Shown here piece after piece: positions 24,198 to 33,447 of a stretch of DNA of 64,000 nucleotides (the stretch's first letter is position 1; every line of letters starts with the position of its first letter). Made by a program: the position numbers and the translations under genes. The stretch is from Streptomyces sp. NBC_01016 (GTDB lineage Bacteria; Actinomycetota; Actinomycetes; Streptomycetales; Streptomycetaceae), in assembly GCF_026341035.1 (NCBI RefSeq), contig NZ_JAPEOQ010000001.1, positions 5,022,001-5,086,000 of the forward strand. The letters are read 5' to 3'. The notes under the pieces were generated by a model that was given only the letters and a program-made list of their open reading frames with translations, was not told the DNA's origin and made no database searches.

Positions 24198-25319
24198 ATG
24201 GCGTTACGCGGCCGGCACCGCCGGTATCAGCCGAGCCGGGTCAATCGGGCGTCGCTCACCGTGACCGTGGGCGGTGTGGGCATGGCGATACCGATCGTCG
24301 GCGCGGGCACGGCGCAGGCCGCGGACGCGCACACGTGGAACAAGGTCGCCGCGTGCGAGTCCTCCGGGAACTGGAGCATCAACACCGGCAACGGGTTCTT
24401 CGGCGGACTCCAGTTCACCCGCTCCACCTGGGCCGCGTACGGCGGCACCGCGTACGCGCCGCGCGCCGACCTCGCCACCAGGGACCAGCAGATCGCCGTG
24501 GCGGAGAAGGTGCTCAAGGGGCAGGGGCCCGGCGCCTGGCCGGTGTGCTCGCAGCGCGCGGACCTCACCCGCACGACCGCGACGCCGGACGTGCGGCCGC
24601 AGGCCACGCCGCAGTCACGGGCGGGACGCGCCCAGATGTACCGCGTCGTCAGCGGGGACAGCCTCTCCGGAATCGCCGCCGAGCGGTCCGTGAAGGGCGG
24701 TTGGCGGGCGCTGTACGCGGCTAATCGCGCCACGATCGGCTCCGACCCGGACCTGATCACGCCGGGGCAGCGCCTCGGCATGCCGGGGAAGGTGAAGGGC
24801 AAGACGCAGGCGCAGACCGCGAAGAAGGCCTCGAAGCCCGTCGCCGAGAAGCCCGCCGCCAAGACTTCCGAGAAACCCGTCGCCAAGAAGTCCGACACGG
24901 CGAAGGCCACCACGCACAACGCCGTCGCCCCCGTCGCCGCGTCCCTCGGCACCCCCTACCGCGCCGCCGGTTCCTCCTGGTCGAAGGGCTACCACACGGG
25001 CGTCGACTTCGCGGTGCCCACAGGGACCTCCGTGAAGGCCATCACCGCAGGGCACGTCGTCTCGGCCGGCTGGGGCGGCTCGTACGGCTACGAAGTGGTG
25101 ATCCGGCACGCCGACGGCAAGTACAGCCAGTACGGGCACCTGTCGGCGCTGACGGTGAAGAGCGGCCAGCGCGTGGTCGCGGGCCAGCGCATCGCACGCT
25201 CCGGCTCCACGGGCAACAGCACGGGCCCGCATCTGCACTTCGAGGTGCGGACGGGGCCCGGCTTCGGCAGTGACGTGGACCCGCTGGCGTATCTGCGGGC
25301 CCGCGGCGTCAGGATCTGA
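24198..25319 (+). CDS. Secreted resuscitation-promoting-factor-like transglycosylase with LysM and M23 peptidase domains
   Basis: 373-residue exported peptidoglycan hydrolase. Signal peptide residues 1-41 end GTAQAA. Residues 43-118 are an Rpf/transglycosylase-like domain with catalytic Glu54 in VAACESSGNW. Residues 146-196 are a LysM domain (YRVVSGDSLSGIA). A Lys/Ala-rich linker leads to an M23 metallopeptidase domain (260-365) with H266 and D270 in HTGVDF and H345-L-H347. The two catalytic domains should cut glycan strands and peptide bridges. The ATG at 24198 was chosen because upstream in-frame codons lie in the hairpin. Rpf genes in Streptomyces are often controlled by a c-di-AMP riboswitch, but the short leader here has no room for one. 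Confidence 0.95.
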   Translation: MALRGRHRRYQPSRVNRASLTVTVGGVGMAIPIVGAGTAQAADAHTWNKVAACESSGNWSINTGNGFFGGLQFTRSTWAAYGGTAYAPRADLATRDQQIAVAEKVLKGQGPGAWPVCSQRADLTRTTATPDVRPQATPQSRAGRAQMYRVVSGDSLSGIAAERSVKGGWRALYAANRATIGSDPDLITPGQRLGMPGKVKGKTQAQTAKKASKPVAEKPAAKTSEKPVAKKSDTAKATTHNAVAPVAASLGTPYRAAGSSWSKGYHTGVDFAVPTGTSVKAITAGHVVSAGWGGSYGYEVVIRHADGKYSQYGHLSALTVKSGQRVVAGQRIARSGSTGNSTGPHLHFEVRTGPGFGSDVDPLAYLRARGVRI

Positions 25320-25367
25320 GCGTCCCAGAGGCCTCAGGGACTCTGAGCGTCCGAGAGGCCTCAGGGC
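25316..25367. repeat. Tandem 27-bp-period repeat at the end of the Rpf-like gene
   Basis: CTGAGCGTCC followed by CAGAGGCCTCAGGG (or GAGAGGCCTCAGGG in the second copy) occurs at 25316 and 25343, so the stop codon lies in copy one. Each copy can form a GAGGCCTC-centred hairpin. It may serve as a terminator. Confidence 0.55.
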
Positions 25368-25372
25368 CGGTA

Positions 25373-26380
25373 TCAGGACGACCGGATGTCCTCGGCCGTC
25401 CAGCCCCCGCACGGCGGCTTCTGCCGGGGGCCCGGCGCGCGCTGCGGCAGCGGCACGGAGTCGAGCCCGGCCGGGCTGTCCGGCACCACGGGCGGGATCA
25501 CCGGTGACGCTCCGTGCGGGAGGGTGGTGACGACCGAGGCGCGCGACCGGCGGCCGCGCCCGATGCGCTCCGTCGTCAGCAGGATCAGGCCGCCCGCCGC
25601 CACGACGCCGCAGGCGAGCGCGAGCATCGTGCCGATCGTGCCGTACCGGAACGATTCGCCGAACATGGTGAGGCCGATGGTCGCCGCCACCACGGGGTTC
25701 ACGACCGTCGCGGTCGCCAGTGGTGCGGCGAGCCCTGCGCCCCGGTAGGAGGCCTGCGACAGCAGCATCCCGGTCACGGCCAGGCCCGCGATCGCGAGGA
25801 GCGTGGCGAGCTGTTCCAGCGGCTGCCCGGTCCAGTCCTCGGTCACGGACTTCGTGAACACCGACGCCATGCCGAACGCGCCGCCGGCCGCCACCGCGAG
25901 CAGCACCGCGCGCACCACGGGGTGCCGGTGCGCCACGCGGGCCGACGACATCAGGGTCAGCACGCCGCCCACCGTGATCAGACCGACGAACAGGCGCTGC
26001 GTCCCGTCCAGTGACTGCTCGGTCGTGGACCCGGTCAGCGAGAGCAGCCCCGCGAGGCCGACCGTCGCCATGATCGCGCCGCGCCAGGCCGTCGCCCCGG
26101 CCCTGCGCCCCACCAGGAGCGCCGACATCGGCAGGGCGAGCACGATCGTCAGGGCGCCCAGCGGTTGTACGACGCTGAGGGGGCCGAAGGCGAGCGCCGC
26201 GACGTGCAGCAGCGCACCCAGGCCGTTCAGGCATCCGGCGCCCCACCAGGCGGGCCGGCGCAGGGGGGCGTACGCCGCCTTGGGCGACGTCACGGCCACG
26301 CGCTCCTGCACGATCGCCCCGCCCGCGTACGCGACGGCGGAGACGAGCGAGAGCAGCACGGAAAGCACCAGGTCGCTCAT
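25373..26380 (-). CDS. DMT (EamA-like) family membrane transporter
   Basis: 335-residue protein with nine to ten hydrophobic segments and the internal two-fold layout of drug/metabolite transporters. GPLSVVQPLGALTIVLALP and AAPLATATVVNPVVAATIGL are the equivalent parts of each half. A hydrophilic Pro-rich tail of about 60 residues follows. The ATG at 26380 was chosen over an upstream frame that lacks membrane character. Substrate unknown. Convergent with the Rpf-like gene and divergent from glgM. Confidence 0.85.
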   Translation of the reverse strand: MSDLVLSVLLSLVSAVAYAGGAIVQERVAVTSPKAAYAPLRRPAWWGAGCLNGLGALLHVAALAFGPLSVVQPLGALTIVLALPMSALLVGRRAGATAWRGAIMATVGLAGLLSLTGSTTEQSLDGTQRLFVGLITVGGVLTLMSSARVAHRHPVVRAVLLAVAAGGAFGMASVFTKSVTEDWTGQPLEQLATLLAIAGLAVTGMLLSQASYRGAGLAAPLATATVVNPVVAATIGLTMFGESFRYGTIGTMLALACGVVAAGGLILLTTERIGRGRRSRASVVTTLPHGASPVIPPVVPDSPAGLDSVPLPQRAPGPRQKPPCGGWTAEDIRSS

Positions 26381-26483
26381 GAGGCGCCCCTGGGGGTGCA
26401 GCGTGGCGCACGGTCGCTTCTCATACTCTCTACGATCGCTCTTTTCACCTCTCCCTGTCGTCCGACTTGAGCACGCATTGGGT

Positions 26484-26503
26484 CCTACTCCCGTTGGAGT
26501 AGG
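26484..26503. promoter_or_regulatory. Perfect hairpin in the glgM upstream region
   Basis: CCTACTCC-CGTT-GGAGTAGG has eight-base perfect arms. It lies in the 291-base space between the DMT transporter and glgM, 169 bases before the glgM GTG. It could be an operator or an element in the leader. I see no convincing promoter hexamers nearby. Confidence 0.4.
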
Positions 26504-26671
26504 CCGCATCCTGATTCATCCCCAGGGCGGGTGCCCCAGGGACCCGGGGGAGACTCGGGCCCGTTACGGTCCGCGCTCTTCCGCACGGGCCCTCCATGGG
26601 TGACCATGAGGTGCGCTTTCGAACAGCGATCCGGAGCGAGTGTCGCCGACCGACGACTACGGGGGCCGCGC

Positions 26672-27835
26672 GTGCGTGTGGGACTGCTGACCAGGGAGTA
26701 CCCGCCGGATGTCTACGGCGGTGCCGGAGTGCACGTGGAGTTCCTGGCGCGCGAGCTGCGCCCCCTCGTCGACCTCGAGGTGCACACGTGGGGCGAGGGA
26801 GCGGCCGACGGCGTGCGCCGGCACCGGGCCTGGCCCGCGCTCGACGGGGCGAACGACGCGCTGCGCACGCTCTCCGTGGACCTGGCCATCGCCGCGGCAC
26901 TCGAAGGCCGCGACCTCGCGCACTCCCACACCTGGTACACGAACCTCGCCGGGCATCTGGCGGCGCTGCACCTCGGGATACCGCACGTGATGACCGCGCA
27001 CTCCCTGGAGCCGCTGCGCCCCTGGAAGGCCGAGCAGCTGGGCGGCGGCTACGCGCTGTCGGCATGGGCCGAGCGGACCGCGATCGAGGCCGCGGACGGC
27101 GTGATCGCCGTGTCGCACGCGATGCGCAAGGACATCCTCGCCTGCTATCCGGCCCTGGAGCCGAAGAAGGTCCGTGTCGTGCACAACGGCATCGACGTCT
27201 CGCTCTACCACGCGGACGCCGGCACGGACGTGCTGCGCCGCTACGACATCGACCCGCAGCGCCCCTACATCCTCTTCGTCGGCCGCATCACCCGGCAGAA
27301 GGGCGTGCCCCATCTGTTGCGCGCGGCAAAGGGGCTGACGAAGGACGTCCAGGTCGTGCTCTGCGCGGGCGCGCCGGACACTCCGGAGGTCGGGCGCGAG
27401 TTCCGGGAGCTGGTCGACGAGTTGAAGGCCACGCGCGACGGGGTGCGCTGGATCCCCGCCATGCTGCCGCGCGCCGAGGTCATCCAACTGCTCACGCACG
27501 CCTCGGTGTTCGCGTGCCCCTCCGTGTACGAGCCGCTCGGCATCGTCAACCTGGAGGCGATGGCCTGCGGCACCGCGGTGGTCGCCTCGCAGGTCGGCGG
27601 CATCCCCGAGGTCGTCGCGGACGGCGAGACGGGGCTGCTCGTCCCGTACGCGGCCGCGGAGCCCGAGGCCTTCGAGGCGGGGCTCGCGGTCGCCCTGAAC
27701 CGGGTGGTCGCCGATCCCGGTGCGGCGCGGGCGATGGGAGAGGCGGGTCGGGAGCGGGCGGCGGCGGAGTTCGGCTGGGACGCGATCGCCCGGCGCACGG
27801 TCGACGTGTACCAGGAGATTCTCAACGGTACGTGA
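26672..27835 (+). CDS. glgM: GT4 glycosyltransferase: maltose-1-phosphate synthase (often annotated glycogen synthase GlgA)
   Basis: 387-residue GT4-type transferase with the donor-sugar start LLTREYPPDVYGGAGVHVE, the middle VVHNGIDVSLYH and FVGRITRQKGVPHL, and the C-terminal YEPLGIVNLEAMACGTAVVAS. The length and family match mycobacterial GlgM, which joins ADP-glucose and glucose 1-phosphate to make maltose 1-phosphate for the GlgE route. They do not match GT5 bacterial GlgA, which is about 480 residues. The GTG at 26672 follows GGGGG by seven bases and starts the domain exactly. It is 17 bases before glgC, which supplies ADP-glucose. Confidence 0.93.
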   Translation: MRVGLLTREYPPDVYGGAGVHVEFLARELRPLVDLEVHTWGEGAADGVRRHRAWPALDGANDALRTLSVDLAIAAALEGRDLAHSHTWYTNLAGHLAALHLGIPHVMTAHSLEPLRPWKAEQLGGGYALSAWAERTAIEAADGVIAVSHAMRKDILACYPALEPKKVRVVHNGIDVSLYHADAGTDVLRRYDIDPQRPYILFVGRITRQKGVPHLLRAAKGLTKDVQVVLCAGAPDTPEVGREFRELVDELKATRDGVRWIPAMLPRAEVIQLLTHASVFACPSVYEPLGIVNLEAMACGTAVVASQVGGIPEVVADGETGLLVPYAAAEPEAFEAGLAVALNRVVADPGAARAMGEAGRERAAAEFGWDAIARRTVDVYQEILNGT

Positions 27836-27852
27836 ATCACAGGGGGGTTGGG

Positions 27853-29070
27853 ATGCGCGGCGGACCTTCGGTGCTCGGGATCGTGCTGGCAGGTGGGGAG
27901 GGCAAGCGGCTGATGCCGCTCACCGCGGACCGGGCGAAGCCCGCGGTGACGTTCGGCGGTACGTACCGCCTGGTCGACTTCGCCCTGTCCAATCTCGTCA
28001 ACGGCGACATCCTGCGCATCTGCGTCCTGACGCAGTACAAGTCGCACTCGCTGGACCGGCACGTCACGACCACCTGGCGGATGTCGAGCCTGCTCGGCAA
28101 CTACGTCACTCCGGTCCCGGCCCAGCAGCGACTCGGGCCGCGCTGGTACTCGGGCAGCGCAGACGCGATCCTGCAGTCCCTCAACCTGGTCCACGACGAA
28201 CAGCCGGACTACATCGCGGTGTTCGGCGCCGACCACGTGTACCGGATGGATCCGCGGCAGATGCTCGCCCAGCACATCGAGTCGGGCGCGGGCGTCACGG
28301 TGGCGGGCATCCGGGTGCCGCGCGGGGAGGCGTCCCAGTTCGGGATCATCACGCCGGCCCGTGACGGCACGCGCATCGACGCCTTCCTGGAGAAGCCGAC
28401 CGATCCGCCGCCGCTGCCCGGCACCCCGAACCAGGTGTTCGCATCGATGGGCAACTACCTGTTCACCTCGAAGGTCCTCGTCGACGCGCTGACGACCGAC
28501 GCCGAGGACGCCAACTCGGCGCACGACATGGGCGGTTCGATCGTGCCGATGCTCACCGAGCGAGGCGTCGCCCAGCTCTACGACTTCGACGGCAATCACG
28601 TGCCGGGGGAGACGGACCGGGACCACGGCTACTGGCGCGACGTCGGCACCCTCGACGCCTACTACGAGGCCCACATGGACCTCATCTCGGACACCCCGGT
28701 CTTCAACCTCGACAACCGCCGCTGGCCGATCTACACCCACCCCGGCCAGCTGCCGCCCGCCAAGTTCTGCGCGGGCGGCATCGCGGCCGAGTCCATCGTC
28801 AGCCCCGGCTGCGTCATCCGCGGCCAGGTCACCCGCTCCGTACTCTCACCGGGCGTCGTCGTCGAGGACGGCGCGGTCGTCCAGGGCTCGGTCCTGCACG
28901 ACAACGTACGGGTCGGCAGAGGAGCGGTGGTACGCGGCGCCGTCCTCGACAAAAACGTGGAGGTCCCGGTCGGCGCGACCATCGGCGTCAACCCGGGCCG
29001 CGACGCGGAGCTCTACACCGTGTCGAAGTCCGGGGTGATCGCCCTCGGCAAGGGGCAGTCGGTGCACTGA
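27853..29070 (+). CDS. glgC: Glucose-1-phosphate adenylyltransferase
   Basis: 405-residue ADP-glucose pyrophosphorylase, making ADP-glucose from ATP and glucose 1-phosphate. The nucleotide loop is LAGGEGKRLMPLT, YSGSADAI and FGADHVYRMD lie in the catalytic domain, and the C-terminal third is a left-handed beta-helix (VVVEDGAVVQGSVLHDNVRV). The ATG has GGGGGG seven bases upstream. It forms a two-gene operon with glgM for glycogen or GlgE-type glucan synthesis. Confidence 0.97.
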   Translation: MRGGPSVLGIVLAGGEGKRLMPLTADRAKPAVTFGGTYRLVDFALSNLVNGDILRICVLTQYKSHSLDRHVTTTWRMSSLLGNYVTPVPAQQRLGPRWYSGSADAILQSLNLVHDEQPDYIAVFGADHVYRMDPRQMLAQHIESGAGVTVAGIRVPRGEASQFGIITPARDGTRIDAFLEKPTDPPPLPGTPNQVFASMGNYLFTSKVLVDALTTDAEDANSAHDMGGSIVPMLTERGVAQLYDFDGNHVPGETDRDHGYWRDVGTLDAYYEAHMDLISDTPVFNLDNRRWPIYTHPGQLPPAKFCAGGIAAESIVSPGCVIRGQVTRSVLSPGVVVEDGAVVQGSVLHDNVRVGRGAVVRGAVLDKNVEVPVGATIGVNPGRDAELYTVSKSGVIALGKGQSVH

Positions 29071-29115
29071 GCAGAAAGGGGAGGGCGCGCCGGTGGCCGG
29101 TGCTGTACTTGGCTC

Positions 29116-29547
29116 ATGAAAGCGCTGCTGGTGCTGTCCGTGCCGCTCTTGGTGTTCGCCCTGCCGACGTGCGGCCTGTGGCTGCTGGGGCGACGAGCGA
29201 AGGTCCCGGCCTGGATGATGACCGTGTTCCTGGCCGCCGGGTGGTTGACGGTGCTCGTCGGCGGGTTCCTCTCACAGCGTGCGCAACCGGCCCTGTTCCC
29301 GGAGACCTCGCCGTGCCACGGCGCCGGTACGCCGGTCTCGCGGTACCTGCCGCCGGATTCGTTCTGCCGGCACGACGACGGGGAACTGCGGACGGTCAAC
29401 GGGCCGTCGGGCAAGCTCGTGTTCTGGCTCGCCCTGGGTGTAGCAGTCTCCGTGCCGGGAGTCGCCCTCGTGCGACGCCGCGTGGAGCCGGGGCGGCGCC
29501 CGCGCCCGGCTCGCTTGGCTAACCTGCACGGATGGCCACCGACCTGA
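29116..29547 (+). CDS. Small membrane protein of unknown function
   Basis: 143-residue protein with three hydrophobic segments (about 3-24, 32-53, 101-120) and a hydrophilic loop with two cysteines between the second and third. No family recognised. The ATG has no clear ribosome site. Its last 16 bases overlap the start of the SARP regulator, so the two may be co-translated. It could be a sensor partner of that regulator or simply unrelated. Confidence 0.55.
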   Translation: MKALLVLSVPLLVFALPTCGLWLLGRRAKVPAWMMTVFLAAGWLTVLVGGFLSQRAQPALFPETSPCHGAGTPVSRYLPPDSFCRHDDGELRTVNGPSGKLVFWLALGVAVSVPGVALVRRRVEPGRRPRPARLANLHGWPPT

Positions 29548-32500
29548 CCCTCCTGCCCCGCGTCGCCCACCGCGGGCAGGAGGTCACCGCGCCCCGGCTG
29601 CGCGGCCTGCTCGCCCTCCTCGCGAGCGAGCCGCGCACCGGGTGCAGCACGGAGCGGCTGGTGGCGGGGCTGTGGCCTGAGGAGCTGCCGCAGCACCCGG
29701 GCAAGGCGGTGCAGGTCCTCGTCGCGCGGGCGCGGGCCCAGCTGGGCGCCGATGTCATCGCGAGCACGCCGACCGGTTACCGGCTCGGCCTCGCCGATGA
29801 CCAGGTCGACAGCTCCGCGCTGCTGCGGTACGCCGCCGTGTGCGCGGAGCGGGCCAGGGCCGGGGATCACGCAGGCGCGTTGGCCGGGGCCGAGGCCGGG
29901 CTCGCCCTGTGGGAGGGCGCCCCGGAGGAGGCCGGCGGCACGCACGATCCCGTGGCCGCGCTGCGCGCCGAACGTGCCCCGGTCCGCCGGGAGCTCGTCC
30001 GCGCGCGGGCCCTCGCGCTCGCCCGGCTCGGCCGGTACGCGGAGGCCGCGGGCCCGCTGGCGGAGACCGCCGTACGGCTGCCGCGCGACGAGGAGGTGCT
30101 CGCCGAACTGCTCCGCGCCGAGGCCGCCACGGCCGGCCCTTCCACCGCGCTCGCTCGTTACGAGACGTACCGCCGTGGGCTCCGGGAGGAACTGGGTGCC
30201 GAGCCCGGTGCTCAACTCCGTCACATTCAGGCCGAGTTGCTGCGGGACGAACCGGCCGTCGTCCGGCACGGCGTACCGCACGAACCGAACCAACTCCTCG
30301 GCCGTGAACAGGACATCGCCGCGGTGGAGAGACTGCTGCGTGAGGCGCGCGCCGTGACCGTTGTCGGCCCCGGCGGACTCGGCAAGACCCGGCTCGCGTA
30401 CGCCGTGATCCGCCGGGCCGGGCAACGCGTCGTGCACGCCGTGCCGTTGGCCGGTGTCCCCGCGGACGCGGACATCGCCGCGGAGGTGGCCTCCGCGCTC
30501 GGCGTGGGGGAGGGGCGGCACGGCGCCGTCGCCGGGCATGCCCCGGCCGACCCGGTGTCCGGCATCGTCCGGACGCTCGGTGCCGGGCCCGCGCTGCTGG
30601 TCCTCGACAACTGCGAGCACGTCGTCGGGGCGGTCGCCGACCTCGTCCAGGCGCTGCTGTCCCGCGCCCGTGACCTGCGCGTGCTCGCCACCAGCCGGTC
30701 GCCGCTCGGGCTCACGTCGGAGGCGGTGCACGCGCTGCCGGAGCTGGGTCCCGACACCTCCGTCGAGCTGTTCGGCCAGCGGGCCAGGGCCGCACGGCCC
30801 GGCGTCGACCTGCCGCCGGACGCGGTGGCCGAACTGTGCGGACACCTCGACGGGCTGCCGCTCGCCGTGGAGCTGGCCGCGGCGCGGGTGCGGGCCCTGT
30901 CCGTGCCCGAGATCGCGCGCCGCCTCGGCGACCGCTTCGCCCTGCTGCGCGGCGGCGTACGCGACGTTCCCGAGCGGCACCGCACCCTGCACGCCGTCGT
31001 GGAGTGGAGCTGGAACCTCCTCGCGGACGAGGCCCGCGCCGCCATGTGCACGCTGTCCGTCTTCCCCGGCGGGTTCTCCGCCGACGCGGCGGAACGGGTC
31101 CTCGGCAAGGACGCGCTGGACGTGCTGGACGTACTGGGCGTATTGGAACAGCTCGCCGAGCAGTCACTCCTGACCGTCGCCGACACCCCCTCAGGGGTCC
31201 GGTTCCGGATGCTGGAGACCGTACGGGAGTTCAGCGCGGCCCGGCTCGCGGAATCCGGCGAGGAGGAACGGGCTCTCGGTCAACTCTGCTCCTGGGCACG
31301 CGAGTTCGGTGTCGCTCACTACGACACGCTGCTCGGCCCGCGTTCCCCCGACACCCGGGAGCTGATCAAGTCCGAGCAGGACAACCTCGTCGCCGCCCTC
31401 CGGCACGCCCTGGCCCGCGGCGAGGGGGCCACCACCGCGGCCGTCACCGCCGTACTCGCCGCCCTGTGGTCCACCGACTCGGACTTCGCCCGCCTCTTCG
31501 CCCTCGCGGCCGACACCGGCGCCCCGCTCTCGCACTACCGCCCCGAACCCGGGTACGTCGAAGTGGCCCGGGCCGCCGCGGTGTTGTGCGCGGCGAGCCT
31601 CATCGTGGACCACGCCCCGCGCGTCCTGCGCCACCTCGTCACCCTGCGCCGGCTGCCCCCGGCCCCGCCGGACACGCTGCTGCGCGCCATCGCGGTCGTG
31701 CTGGTCGCCGTACCGGAGATGCTGCCTCCCGACTACGACGTGCTGCGCGAACTCTGCGACAGCGACTACCCGTTGGTCGTCTCCGTCGCCGAGAGCGTCG
31801 CCACGTACGTCTGGGAGTACGAGCACGACATCGGCCGCACGCTCGCCTCGGCGCGGCGGGTCGTCGACGTCCTGGCGGCGGTCGACAGCCCGCCCCTGGA
31901 GGTCATGGGCTACTCACGGCTGAGCCAGTTGTGTCTGACGACGGGCGACGGCGACGCCGCGTACCGCTACCTCGGGGCGGCCCGCGAGGCACTGCCCCGG
32001 TTCGGCGACGAGAACGACTACGTCGGCATCCGCTGGGGGTTCGCGCTCGCCTGCCTGCAACGCGCGGATCCGGACGAGGCCGAGACGTGGCAGCGGCGGG
32101 CGGAGGCCGAGGGAACCGCGCAGAAGGACCCCTTCTACAGCCCGGACCTGGGAGTACGCGCCGAGATCGCGCTCGCCCGCGGCGACACCGAGGCCGGTCT
32201 TGAGCTGTGGCGCCGTGCCGTCGCACGGCTGCCCGCCGCCGGAGCGCAGCACGACGGGGAGCTGTGGCACGACCCGTGGGCTCTGCAGATCCAGGCGACG
32301 GCGGTGACGGCGCACGCGTACGTGGACCGGCTCGCACCGGTCGCCGACACGGTCGACCGGCTGCGGGCCGTGCACGCGGGGCCGACCGCCGACCAGCTGG
32401 CACTCCCCGTCCTCGGCACCGTGCTGCACGCGCTCGGCGCGGCCGGGCTCACGGACCGTACCCCCGAAGCCGTACGGACGCTCGCCCTGGCCGAACGGCT

Positions 32501-32669
32501 GTGGGTGCTGCGGGACTTCCAGCCCACGATGGCGGCGGCCCGTGCCCGACAGGCGGCCGAGAGCGCCGACCGGGCGGCGTACACCGACGCGGTGGCCGAG
32601 TACGCCGCCCTCGGGCGAGACGAACTGCGGGACGCGGCCCGCGCCGTCGCTACGCCGGATCGCGGTTGA
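29532..32669 (+). CDS. AfsR/SARP-type regulator with BTAD, NB-ARC and TPR-like domains
   Basis: 1045-residue large SARP. Residues 1-85 form an OmpR-like winged helix ending STPTGYRL, residues 90-235 a bacterial transcriptional activation domain, then an NB-ARC ATPase with Walker A VVGPGGLGKTR near 277 and Walker B ALLVLDNCEHV near 355. CGHLDGLPLAVELAAARVRAL follows, and then a long helical TPR-like C-terminus. Such proteins activate secondary-metabolism or exporter genes by binding direct heptamer repeats spaced 11 bp. The convergent DrrBA exporter genes overlap its end by 20 bases and carry an 11-bp tandem repeat upstream, making them the likely target. Confidence 0.92.
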   Translation: MATDLTLLPRVAHRGQEVTAPRLRGLLALLASEPRTGCSTERLVAGLWPEELPQHPGKAVQVLVARARAQLGADVIASTPTGYRLGLADDQVDSSALLRYAAVCAERARAGDHAGALAGAEAGLALWEGAPEEAGGTHDPVAALRAERAPVRRELVRARALALARLGRYAEAAGPLAETAVRLPRDEEVLAELLRAEAATAGPSTALARYETYRRGLREELGAEPGAQLRHIQAELLRDEPAVVRHGVPHEPNQLLGREQDIAAVERLLREARAVTVVGPGGLGKTRLAYAVIRRAGQRVVHAVPLAGVPADADIAAEVASALGVGEGRHGAVAGHAPADPVSGIVRTLGAGPALLVLDNCEHVVGAVADLVQALLSRARDLRVLATSRSPLGLTSEAVHALPELGPDTSVELFGQRARAARPGVDLPPDAVAELCGHLDGLPLAVELAAARVRALSVPEIARRLGDRFALLRGGVRDVPERHRTLHAVVEWSWNLLADEARAAMCTLSVFPGGFSADAAERVLGKDALDVLDVLGVLEQLAEQSLLTVADTPSGVRFRMLETVREFSAARLAESGEEERALGQLCSWAREFGVAHYDTLLGPRSPDTRELIKSEQDNLVAALRHALARGEGATTAAVTAVLAALWSTDSDFARLFALAADTGAPLSHYRPEPGYVEVARAAAVLCAASLIVDHAPRVLRHLVTLRRLPPAPPDTLLRAIAVVLVAVPEMLPPDYDVLRELCDSDYPLVVSVAESVATYVWEYEHDIGRTLASARRVVDVLAAVDSPPLEVMGYSRLSQLCLTTGDGDAAYRYLGAAREALPRFGDENDYVGIRWGFALACLQRADPDEAETWQRRAEAEGTAQKDPFYSPDLGVRAEIALARGDTEAGLELWRRAVARLPAAGAQHDGELWHDPWALQIQATAVTAHAYVDRLAPVADTVDRLRAVHAGPTADQLALPVLGTVLHALGAAGLTDRTPEAVRTLALAERLWVLRDFQPTMAAARARQAAESADRAAYTDAVAEYAALGRDELRDAARAVATPDRG

Positions 32670-33447
32670 ACAGCGCCCTCGACCAGAAGAACCCGAGTGC
32701 GGTCAGGCCCAGGCACCAGGCGACCGCGAGCCACCCGTTGTGACCGATCGGCGTGCCGAGCAGCAGTCCGCGCAGTGTCTCGATGAAGGGCGTGAACGGC
32801 TGGTACTCGGCGACCGGCCGGAACCAGCCGGGCATCGCGTCGATCGGCACGAAGGCGCTGGAGATGAACGGGAGGATGATCAGCGGCACCGTGTTGTTGC
32901 TCGCCGCCTCGGCGTTCGGACTGGCCAGGCCCATCCCGACGGCCACCCAGCACAGCGCCACGGCCACCAGCACCGTCAGGCCGAACGCCGCCAGCCACTC
33001 CAGGGCGGACGCGTCCGTGGACCGGAAGCCGACGGCCACCGCGACCGCACCAACGACAATGACGCCGGCGACCGCTTGCAGCACGCTACCCACGACATGC
33101 CCGATCAGTACGGACCCGCGGTGGATGGCCATCGTACGGAAACGGGCCATGATCCCTTCCGTCATGTCCATCGTGACCGAGATCGCGGTCCCGGCCGGAG
33201 TGGCACCGATGGTCATCAGCAGGATCCCCGGTACGAGATAGCCGATGTACGCGCTGCGGTCGGCGGGGCCGCCACCGATCCCCGCGCTCATCACGTCGCC
33301 GAAGACGTACACGAAGAGCAGCAGCAGAACGATGGGTGTCAGCAGGATGTTCAGGGTGAGCGACGGGTAGCGGCGGGCGTGCAGGAGGTTGCGGCGCAGC
33401 ATCGTGGACGAGTCGCGAACGGCGAGGGACAGGGCGGTGCTGTTCAT
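32650..33447 (-). CDS. ABC-2 type exporter permease (DrrB-like)
   Basis: 265-residue membrane protein with six hydrophobic segments and the DrrB/ABC-2 signature region LVPGILLMTIGATPAGTAIS plus IHRGSVLIGHVVGS. It pairs with the ATPase gene that it overlaps by ATGA, together forming a drug-type exporter of the daunorubicin-resistance group. The exported compound is unknown. Its 3' end overlaps the convergent SARP gene by 20 bases. Confidence 0.93.
   Translation of the reverse strand: MNSTALSLAVRDSSTMLRRNLLHARRYPSLTLNILLTPIVLLLLFVYVFGDVMSAGIGGGPADRSAYIGYLVPGILLMTIGATPAGTAISVTMDMTEGIMARFRTMAIHRGSVLIGHVVGSVLQAVAGVIVVGAVAVAVGFRSTDASALEWLAAFGLTVLVAVALCWVAVGMGLASPNAEAASNNTVPLIILPFISSAFVPIDAMPGWFRPVAEYQPFTPFIETLRGLLLGTPIGHNGWLAVAWCLGLTALGFFWSRALFNRDPA

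Noticed and set aside
26672..27835. Classical GT5 glycogen synthase GlgA
   Set aside because: The protein is about 90 residues too short and has GT4 motifs, matching GlgM instead.
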